Positions 16,516 to 23,817 of a stretch of 64,000 nt of DNA are shown here, one piece after another (within the stretch, counting starts at the first letter, position 1; every line of letters starts with the position of its first letter). The DNA is from Pseudomonadota bacterium (GTDB lineage: Bacteria; Pseudomonadota; Gammaproteobacteria; Eutrophobiales; Eutrophobiaceae). The DNA lies in the NCBI GenBank assembly GCA_013112535.1, contig JABFGI010000008.1, forward strand, positions 1-64,000, given 5' to 3'. Both the position numbers and the translations under genes were made by a program. Under the pieces are notes generated by a model that was given only the letters and a program-made list of their open reading frames with translations, was not told the DNA's origin and searched no databases.

Positions 16516-17109
16516 TCAACTAAGAATAAATGAATGTTTATATTTAGCGGTTACCATGTAACGTAATGGTCCACCAGCCTGAAGGGCATCAAAGGGATAA
16601 CAGGTAATTAGTATTAACTTGTTTTTTGAATCAACAGGAATATTTGCGATTTTTGTTTTATCAATAATTTGTAAATCAGTGACTTGATAAACACTTGTTT
16701 TGGATTTCGATTGAAGTTCAAAATGATCGCCTTTTCTTATGTTTTTCAGAAAAGCGAAATGAGTGTCACGATGTCCGGATATAATGACATTACCTTTCTC
16801 CCCGGGACTAGCGCTGTTAAAAAGATGCCCTGGGCCAAAAGCCAGTGAAGAACCACTGGCTCCGGCCAGGACAATGTGGCTAATACCATAAGCAGGTGCG
16901 CGTAGACGAGCGATAGGCCAGTGATCTGCCCAAGGCCAGGGTTTCACCTCCTTTTGGCCTTCAAGCGTTTCTGTCCATGCAGTCTCCAGGAGAAGCTGTG
17001 CCAACACCGCTTTGGCATGGATATAGGAACCTTGACCTATAAACCATAAACCACAGAGGGGGAGGAGGAACAAAATGATTTTAAAACTGATATTTTTAAA
17101 CATGTTCAT
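16516..17109 (-). CDS. class GN sortase (proteobacterial dedicated sortase)
   Basis: 197 residues. N-terminal membrane anchor (~7-25), then a sortase barrel with catalytic His113 (GNVIISGHRDTHF), Cys170 (LILITCYPF) and Arg183 (GGPLRY). All three catalytic residues are present. Such sortases cleave a C-terminal signal of a partner protein and transfer it to an unknown acceptor at the outer face of the inner membrane. It lies 15 bases after the dedicated substrate gene and with the OmpA-like gene and the divergent two-component genes forms the known marine proteobacterial sortase cluster. Confidence 0.94.
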   Translation of the reverse strand: MNMFKNISFKIILFLLPLCGLWFIGQGSYIHAKAVLAQLLLETAWTETLEGQKEVKPWPWADHWPIARLRAPAYGISHIVLAGASGSSLAFGPGHLFNSASPGEKGNVIISGHRDTHFAFLKNIRKGDHFELQSKSKTSVYQVTDLQIIDKTKIANIPVDSKNKLILITCYPFDALQAGGPLRYMVTAKYKHSFILS

Positions 17110-17124
17110 AACAATACTTAACTC

Positions 17125-19236
17125 TTAAACGTATGAATTTCGGTAACGGGTTAAATAAATCAGTGATGACAACAACATCAAAAACAAACCAATAATAAAA
17201 TTTAATCGTGCATCAGTTGCTGTTGCCGGAAACTGTTGCCCAAAGACTTTATTGTGATCCCAACCTGCTGGCAGGTGGGTTTGAATTGCATGCGAATCGA
17301 GCTTCTTCTCTATAGGTCTAACTGGTGTGACATCGACGGCAACAAGACTGGTAAATTTACTGACCAGGTGATGTTCTAATGCTGTTTCAATTATGGTTTG
17401 TTTTATTGATTCAAATTCAGCATCACGTTTTTGTTCCATCAAAGCTGCTATTTTATTTCGTGCCCATAGTGTGGAAATACCTTTTCTGTTTTGTCCGCCT
17501 TTAAGTATTAAACTGGATGCCCAAGTTTTGCCAGATACCTGACCGGTAATTTTTACTTCGCCAGGTTCATTCCTGGTTTTAGCTGTGATGACTAACGGCT
17601 CGCCTTTATAAAGATCCGTTATTTTTTGTGGCCAGATTTCCATGTCAGTTTCCATCCAGTCAATGGCAATATCTTTTAGTACCGGGTTCTCTATTTTTTC
17701 AAACAAGACTTGCATGCGCGTTTGTACTTCATCGAGTTTGCCTATATAGGTATGAGTGCCGCGTCCAAAATTAGCCGCGCGCTGCATAAAGTGGGAGTTG
17801 GGTGCTGATCCAATACCGACGGTAAATAAACGACTGTTTCCCAGTTTGTTCTGAATGATTTCAAACAAGGTCTGCTCATTGCCGATACTGCCATCAGTTA
17901 GGAAGATAACTTGTCGTAAATAATTATTGTTTTGTTGATTGTTTAAAGCGGCATGTAGGGCAGAAGCCATTTCAGTGCCGCCAGTCGCTTGTAATGAACG
18001 AACATAACGGATCGCTTGATCCAAAGCTTGTTGATTAACTTCTTGTGAATACTGAAAGAGTTTTGATGTAATTGAATTAAATTGAATAACGTTGAACTTA
18101 TCACCAGGCTTAAGCCGTGTTAACGCCAGTTCTAATGCAGCGCGTGCTTGAATGATAGATTGTCCGCCCATGGAACCGGAGGTATCGATAACGTAAATAA
18201 TTTCGCGGTTTAAGCTTTGTACCTCTTGCATTTCCGGTGGAACCATCATGATCATGGCATAAGTTTCGCCATTTTTCTTTTCTGTAAACAATGCCGCTTT
18301 TGGGGCAACGCTGGGTTTCGGTTTCCAGATTAATTCAAAATCACGATTAGCCAGTGTTGTTTCCTGTTTTAAAACGATCTGATATTGATCTGATTGTTTA
18401 TTAATATCTATCGCGTGATAAGGACTATCAATTTTTTCCAACGCCAGACCAGCATCAAGATCAATTTTTATCGAAACTGTATTATTACGATTGTTTCCCG
18501 GTCTTAATACTTGAGGTGTGATACGTGCAGCGTGAGGTACTTCATCCGTATTGACCGCCCAACCGGCACCTGAAAAGCCTTCAATGCGTTGTTTACCGGG
18601 AATGTACCGTGGGCCAACAACCATGGGAAAACGTAATGAAAAAACACCATTGTCATAATTAACAATCTGCTGGTATTCAATTTCTACTTTTATCGTTTCG
18701 TGAGGTGCGATATTGGCGACCGATGTTGTAAATATATTAGGCCTTTCCTGCTCGGTAAGTGCAGCCCGTTTCCCTTGTCGTTTAGCCTGTTTGTAAATTT
18801 TCTTTGCAGCTTGTTTTTCTTTTATTTGTCCTTCAATAAGACGTTCGCCAATTTTTAATCGCATCTGATCTACGGCAGCATTTTCAGGTAAAGGAAAAAC
18901 ATAAATGCCTTCTTGCCAGTCATCAGTCGTATTACTAAAACTTTGTGTGACGATAACACGGTTAATCATGCCAGTTATTGACATGACAACATCAATATTC
19001 AGTTGAGCCGCTTTACTGTAGTGACTATCTTGTTTAAACAAAAGCGAACCGTGACCAACATCAGTGATGTTGGTCACGATATCAGTGTCGTTAATTATGT
19101 CTTCAGTTTGTTCTGCTGCATTAACATGAACGCTATTAAAAAGTATAAACAAAACAAAACTAATGATTGAACCAGCACTTAAACCAACTGAAGCAAGAAG
19201 TACTTTTGGGTTTGATAGTAATTGACTTGATTTCAT
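17125..19236 (-). CDS. sortase target protein with VIT and vWA domains
   Basis: 703 residues. N-terminal hydrophobic signal (~16-40), a VIT domain (~60-190, 'VIVTQSFSNTTDDWQEGIYV'), and a von Willebrand A domain (~340-515) with an intact MIDAS start 'IIYVIDTSGSMGG'. The C-terminus has the sorting-signal layout: FPATATD at residues 669-675, a hydrophobic helix, and the basic tail RYRNSYV. This is the dedicated substrate of the sortase encoded next. vWA/VIT proteins of inter-alpha-trypsin-inhibitor type bind other proteins in a metal-dependent way; the ligand here is unknown. It starts five bases after the OmpA-like gene. Confidence 0.93.
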   Translation of the reverse strand: MKSSQLLSNPKVLLASVGLSAGSIISFVLFILFNSVHVNAAEQTEDIINDTDIVTNITDVGHGSLLFKQDSHYSKAAQLNIDVVMSITGMINRVIVTQSFSNTTDDWQEGIYVFPLPENAAVDQMRLKIGERLIEGQIKEKQAAKKIYKQAKRQGKRAALTEQERPNIFTTSVANIAPHETIKVEIEYQQIVNYDNGVFSLRFPMVVGPRYIPGKQRIEGFSGAGWAVNTDEVPHAARITPQVLRPGNNRNNTVSIKIDLDAGLALEKIDSPYHAIDINKQSDQYQIVLKQETTLANRDFELIWKPKPSVAPKAALFTEKKNGETYAMIMMVPPEMQEVQSLNREIIYVIDTSGSMGGQSIIQARAALELALTRLKPGDKFNVIQFNSITSKLFQYSQEVNQQALDQAIRYVRSLQATGGTEMASALHAALNNQQNNNYLRQVIFLTDGSIGNEQTLFEIIQNKLGNSRLFTVGIGSAPNSHFMQRAANFGRGTHTYIGKLDEVQTRMQVLFEKIENPVLKDIAIDWMETDMEIWPQKITDLYKGEPLVITAKTRNEPGEVKITGQVSGKTWASSLILKGGQNRKGISTLWARNKIAALMEQKRDAEFESIKQTIIETALEHHLVSKFTSLVAVDVTPVRPIEKKLDSHAIQTHLPAGWDHNKVFGQQFPATATDARLNFIIGLFLMLLSSLIYLTRYRNSYV

Positions 19237-19241
19237 GGTGT

Positions 19242-19952
19242 TTACACCTCGCGATCAAGTGTTAAGTTAATGGTTACGCGGCGATCAAAAACGTAGGCTT
19301 CCTTATCACCCTGTCGAGCCGCTGATTGTCGTTCACCATATGCATGTGTTTGTAGTCTGTTACTGGGAATGCCGGCATTAATAAACTCGTTGCGAACCTT
19401 ATCAACACGTTTTTTACTCAAGGCCATGTTATAACTTTCTGAACCACGATAATCGGTATGGCCTTCAATCTGGATCTGGATTTGCGAATAAGGTTTGATT
19501 AACTCAATCAGCTGTTGAATTTGCGGGCGTACATCATGCCGTATTTCTGCATCATCGGTTTTGTAGTAAATGACATAGGATATACCTCGACTTAATTTTT
19601 CCAGAGATTGAATTTCCTGACTGTTTACTACACGTTGCAATTCATTCCTGAATGCTTCGTGTGCCTGATTCATTTCATTTTGTTGATAAGCCAGTTCCAT
19701 GCTTTTGGTGTTTAATTTTTTTTCCAATGCAGCCATGGACTTGTCTGATTCAGTTTCACGATTACCAAACCAGGTGCCGCTGGCTGCACCGATGATAGCT
19801 CCCGGTGGACCAGCTAATAGCCCACCGATAAGCGCTCCAAGACCAAAGCCAGCATTTTCCTTAGTTGATGAAATGTGCTGTGTATCATCCGCGTTGGCTA
19901 TTGATTGAATAGCGAGTAAGCTGATGAATAAAATTGTTTTATATAATTTCAC
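19242..19952 (-). CDS. pdsO: sortase-system OmpA-family protein (PdsO type)
   Basis: 236 residues: signal peptide (~1-21, ending ANA), a glycine-zipper stretch at ~35-64 ('GLGALIGGLLAGPPGAIIGA'), a short coiled coil, then an OmpA C-terminal peptidoglycan-binding domain (~130-232) with 'IQIQIEGHTDYRGSESYN' and 'RRVTINL'. This domain order is that of the OmpA-family protein defined for proteobacterial sortase systems. It would tether the complex to peptidoglycan. First gene of the sortase operon; its promoter must lie in the 202-base divergent region shared with the regulator gene. Confidence 0.9.
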   Translation of the reverse strand: MKLYKTILFISLLAIQSIANADDTQHISSTKENAGFGLGALIGGLLAGPPGAIIGAASGTWFGNRETESDKSMAALEKKLNTKSMELAYQQNEMNQAHEAFRNELQRVVNSQEIQSLEKLSRGISYVIYYKTDDAEIRHDVRPQIQQLIELIKPYSQIQIQIEGHTDYRGSESYNMALSKKRVDKVRNEFINAGIPSNRLQTHAYGERQSAARQGDKEAYVFDRRVTINLTLDREV

Positions 19953-20023
19953 TATGCGTTCTCCTTTTCATTTACTGGATACTATTAAAGAACAGTGAAA
20001 TGGCAGCAGCTGGGTTGGATTGG

Positions 20024-20063
20024 GGCAATACGACGATCAAATGTGGCAGAATTATGGCAATAC
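20024..20063. promoter_or_regulatory. pair of GGCAATAC direct repeats in the divergent sortase control region
   Basis: GGCAATAC occurs at 20024-20031 and 20056-20063, 32 bases apart (about three helical turns), between the divergent pdsO-type operon and regulator gene. OmpR-type regulators commonly bind direct repeats, so this is a candidate site for the adjacent response regulator. Unsupported beyond position and repetition. Confidence 0.3.
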
Positions 20064-20154
20064 ATGCCCGGCTATTTAAATTTGTAAATAATCCCACTAA
20101 AGTTAGGGACAATAGAATCTGGTAAAAATAATAATTAACGGAGCAAGCCTGCCA

Positions 20155-20841
20155 ATGCCTAAACAAATAATTCTGGTTGAGGATGAACCTATTCTTTGTG
20201 AAAACTATGCAAAAGCCATTAAAGAACAAGGTTACGACGTAATAACTTGCAGTAACAAGCAGGAAGCTTTAACTACTGTAAATAAACAATTACCCGATCT
20301 TGCTATACTTGATATAGGTTTGGGGGATGATGCCGAAGCCGGTTTTGATTTGTGCCGTGAAATTCGTTCGCTATCAAATTCATTACCCATCATTTTTCTG
20401 ACAGCACGTGATTCAGATTTCGATACGATTTCCGGTTTACGTTTAGGAGCAGATGATTACCTTAGTAAAGATACCAGTATGCCGCATATTCTGGCTCGTA
20501 TTGCCGCCTTGTTTCGTCGAGTACAAGCCTTACAAACAACGATTGATTCTGAACAAATTAAATATGAACAATTGTTGGTTGATTCACAGCGTTTCCAGGT
20601 GAAATGGAATGATGAGGAAGTAGATTTAAGTTTAACAGAATTCTGGATGGTTCATTCCCTCGCAAAAAGAGTAGGCCATGTTAAAAACCGGGAGCAACTG
20701 ATGGGGGATTCAAATATCTATGTTGATGATGGCACGATTACTTCACATATAAAACGCATACGTAAAAAGTTTAAAGAAATAGATAGTTCATTTGATCACA
20801 TAGAAACTGTCTACGGTATAGGTTATCGATGGAAAACATAG
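20155..20841 (+). CDS. pdsR: sortase-system response regulator (PdsR type, OmpR family)
   Basis: 228 residues. Receiver domain ~4-120 with the acidic pocket VEDEP (8-12), phospho-acceptor Asp53 in 'LAILDIGLGDDAEAGFD' and the usual 'LGADDYLSKD' lysine loop. OmpR/PhoB winged-helix DNA-binding domain ~130-228 ('FWMVHSLAKRVGHVKNREQL', 'VYGIGYRW'). It fits the dedicated sortase-system regulator by sequence type and by location, divergent from the sortase operon. The kinase gene follows after nine bases. Confidence 0.92.
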   Translation: MPKQIILVEDEPILCENYAKAIKEQGYDVITCSNKQEALTTVNKQLPDLAILDIGLGDDAEAGFDLCREIRSLSNSLPIIFLTARDSDFDTISGLRLGADDYLSKDTSMPHILARIAALFRRVQALQTTIDSEQIKYEQLLVDSQRFQVKWNDEEVDLSLTEFWMVHSLAKRVGHVKNREQLMGDSNIYVDDGTITSHIKRIRKKFKEIDSSFDHIETVYGIGYRWKT

Positions 20842-20850
20842 TTTTATAGT

Positions 20851-22914
20851 ATGAGTTCAAAAAAAATAAGATTTTCATTGCGTAGTAAGTTAATGCTGCT
20901 ATCTATAGCAGTATTAATTATACCGTATATGGGATATGACTATTTACGGCAGATGGAATCTTATTTAAGAGATAACTTGCAAGCATCGCTGGTTGATACT
21001 GCTTATGCCGTTGCCGGCGCTTTAAATAATAAGCCTCTACTATTCGATACCAGTTTTGATCAGGAAGAAAATAACTTATACGTTCATCGATTGAATAATA
21101 CGGTTCAGCTTGATGGTTATACGGATGATTGGGAATCCTATATAGATTGGTCCGATACCTACCGTTCTGATTTAAAGAATAATCAGGATAGTTTTAAATT
21201 AATTATAAGCAAAGATGAACATTATTATTACGTATTGATACAGGTAATAGATGATGAGTTAATTTATTCTACTCTGGATCAATCAGAACGTATTAACGGC
21301 GATCACTTTGTGCTGGTCTATCGTGATCAATATCAACGACTGCAGAAAGACTATTTTTCACCAAGTAGCCCTGGATTAATTAGACCTTTTCGATACGAAG
21401 TAGATCTTGATGCCTATGGTGTAGAGGTCTTGAATAAGAAGAATCTGACCAATACGTCTGCTGTTTGGCAGACAACGGAAGCCGGGTACAATATTGAAAT
21501 AAATATTCCCGCCTACTTGATTGGTCAGCGAATGGGCTTTGTTTTTAATGATATTGATAAAACAAAAAAGAGCTCAATTAGTACTTTTGGTAAGGATACG
21601 TATGATGAACCGGGAAGAGTCATTAGCTCATCGAGAAGAATAGAATCAATTATTTCAATACAGGGTCGTAGTGAAGGACGAAGAATCTGGGTGTTGGATA
21701 AATCAGCACAAGTGCTTGCCAGTGATGGCAGTTTAAGACGTATATTTCCTGATAACGCGTTTAATATTATTTACACGCTATTATTACCACCAGCCTATGA
21801 TTTTTTTAAGGATGATTTAGCGGGCGCATCGCGTTTACAAGGAGCAGAAGTTAAAGATGCCTTATCCGGGAATACACAAACTCGCTGGCGTTCATCGCCG
21901 GATGGCAAAGCTGTTATTGTTTCCGCAGCCACACCTGTCTGGTTTGATAATCAGGTGATTGGTGCTGTTGTTATAGAAGAGACAACAAATAATATACAAA
22001 TTATGCAACGACAGGTTTTAGCAGGTCTTTTTAATAAAACCTTGTTTATTTTCCTTATTATTGTTTTTTTGCTATTACTGTTTGCAAGTCGTTTGTCTTC
22101 ACGTCTTATTAAACTCAATCGAGAAACAACCGAGGTGATTGATGAGTATGGCAAGGTAAAAGGTAATATCTCGGTGAGCACTTCCAGCGATGAAATTGGA
22201 GAATTATCGCGGAGTTTTTCTAATATGCTGGAACGTTTACAACAGTACCATATTTACCTTGAAGGAATGGCTAGTCGGCTTTCGCATGAATTACGCACAC
22301 CGATGGCTATTGTTAAATCTTCATTAGAACGATTGCAATCTGAGCAGGATGAAGAAAGTCGAAAAGAAATATTGAATGCCGCCGATACAGGCCTGCAACG
22401 ATTACAAACCTTGTTGACTCGTTTGAGTGAAGCAGCACGATTAGAGCAGGCATTACAGGAAGCAGAAAAAGAAGAAGTCAACATAAAAGAATTTTTGCAG
22501 CAATGTGTTGATGGTTATCGTTTAGCTTATCCGGAACAAGCATTCAATTTAAGTTTTACAGAAAAAAAACAGAATTTAAAAATAAACAGGGACTTGTTTT
22601 TTCAGATGCTGGATAAACTTATTTCGAATGCAGTCGATTTTTCCTATGGTGAAAAAGATATTTTAATTAATATAGTTGATATATCTGGTTCAGTAAAAAT
22701 AGAAGTTATTAATTTCGGATCAGGGTTACCTGAAGACATGCTTGATGAATTATTCAACTCAATGGTGTCTGTTCGTAATGAACGATCAGAAGCCGGTCCT
22801 CATCTTGGGTTAGGACTATTTGTTGCAAAATTAATTGCCGAGTTTCATGATGGAAAAATTTCGGCGAGTAATTTAAAAAATAACGAAGGAGTTTGTATCA
22901 GTATTGTTTTCTAG
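20851..22914 (+). CDS. pdsS: sortase-system sensor histidine kinase (PdsS type)
   Basis: 687 residues. A short N-terminal membrane segment (~13-27), a very large periplasmic sensor region (~30-390) rich in beta-structure with carbohydrate-binding-like character ('VQLDGYTDDWESYIDWSD'), a second membrane helix (~397-412 'IFLIIVFLLLLFASRLS'), HAMP, and a kinase core with H-box His479 in 'RLSHELRTPMAIVKS' and ATP-binding boxes toward the end ('DKLISNAVDFS', 'GPHLGLGLFVAKLIAEFHDG'). Partner of the preceding regulator. The periplasmic domain presumably senses the state of the envelope or the sorted protein; the ligand is unknown. Confidence 0.92.
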   Translation: MSSKKIRFSLRSKLMLLSIAVLIIPYMGYDYLRQMESYLRDNLQASLVDTAYAVAGALNNKPLLFDTSFDQEENNLYVHRLNNTVQLDGYTDDWESYIDWSDTYRSDLKNNQDSFKLIISKDEHYYYVLIQVIDDELIYSTLDQSERINGDHFVLVYRDQYQRLQKDYFSPSSPGLIRPFRYEVDLDAYGVEVLNKKNLTNTSAVWQTTEAGYNIEINIPAYLIGQRMGFVFNDIDKTKKSSISTFGKDTYDEPGRVISSSRRIESIISIQGRSEGRRIWVLDKSAQVLASDGSLRRIFPDNAFNIIYTLLLPPAYDFFKDDLAGASRLQGAEVKDALSGNTQTRWRSSPDGKAVIVSAATPVWFDNQVIGAVVIEETTNNIQIMQRQVLAGLFNKTLFIFLIIVFLLLLFASRLSSRLIKLNRETTEVIDEYGKVKGNISVSTSSDEIGELSRSFSNMLERLQQYHIYLEGMASRLSHELRTPMAIVKSSLERLQSEQDEESRKEILNAADTGLQRLQTLLTRLSEAARLEQALQEAEKEEVNIKEFLQQCVDGYRLAYPEQAFNLSFTEKKQNLKINRDLFFQMLDKLISNAVDFSYGEKDILINIVDISGSVKIEVINFGSGLPEDMLDELFNSMVSVRNERSEAGPHLGLGLFVAKLIAEFHDGKISASNLKNNEGVCISIVF

Positions 22915-22916
22915 AA

Positions 22917-23612
22917 TTACCATGATTTGGTTTTTTCTTCCGTTTCCAGAGAAAGTGGCCGGGCAATTAATCCGGATTGAGTTAATGAAACCAGGTAAGC
23001 TGCTTTATCCGACATAGGTAAATAGGTAGCACTACCGTAATAGGCGTCGACCCATGGTAACCATTTTTTATAGTCATTAATCAGTTTCCAGTAATCAACT
23101 TCATCTTTTGCACCAAGTGCGTGGGCTGTTCTTGGTTTAGCCAATTCTTCTTCAATATCACTATAGCGTCCGCCGATTCGTTCCAAACGATATTGTGCAT
23201 TGAGTCCCAATAATTGTGTCCAGCCTTTCCATTTGATAATACGGGCATCCATTTGCCATTCATCGCCATTAATTAAAAAAATGTCGGCTTCATCCTGATT
23301 TTTATAAGTAATTTCGACCTCAAATTGTTGGTCATCAAGCTGGTTAAATTTTAATTCAGCAATAGATTGTTCATACGTCAGGCGGTCGTAACTGAATAAG
23401 TTGATGGCAATAGAGAGAAACAGTAATCCAGCTAGCATAAGAGAGAGACCGGACAATCCCTGAAAACTTGCTGTCAGTGGTTTTCCTCGCAAAAAATGTT
23501 TGCTGGCCAGTATAAAAAGTATCACACTTAATAGTAGTAGCGCGCTAATTATGACCAAAATCCGATAATCCAGATTTAGTGTATTTTCAAGGTTGAAAAG
23601 CTCATTTAGCAT
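22917..23612 (-). CDS. conserved membrane protein of unknown function
   Basis: 231 residues. Two N-terminal membrane helices (~18-37 'ILVIISALLLLSVILFILA' and ~55-70 'LSLMLAGLLFLSIAINLF'), then a ~160-residue extracytoplasmic domain rich in Trp and charged residues ('GDEWQMDARIIKWKGWTQLL', 'DYKKWLPWVDAYYGSATYLP'). Similar proteins are sometimes labelled 'cation/multidrug efflux pump', but nothing here supports a transport role. It converges on the sortase kinase gene with two bases between stops, so it is not part of that operon. Confidence 0.75.
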   Translation of the reverse strand: MLNELFNLENTLNLDYRILVIISALLLLSVILFILASKHFLRGKPLTASFQGLSGLSLMLAGLLFLSIAINLFSYDRLTYEQSIAELKFNQLDDQQFEVEITYKNQDEADIFLINGDEWQMDARIIKWKGWTQLLGLNAQYRLERIGGRYSDIEEELAKPRTAHALGAKDEVDYWKLINDYKKWLPWVDAYYGSATYLPMSDKAAYLVSLTQSGLIARPLSLETEEKTKSW

Positions 23613-23817
23613 GGTGTTTATATAGAAGCTATAATTCTCGATTTCAGCTGTAAAAATCAGGTATTTACTAATGCTCTGGCTGACAATTCAAGCTTATCAT
23701 GTAATACTGAATCGTGGCTGAAATCATGTAAAATTCAGTCTAAAATGTAACTAGATTTTGGTCTGGATTGACCAGAAAAATAATAATAGTAACTACCTGA
23801 AATAATTCTAAAAAACG

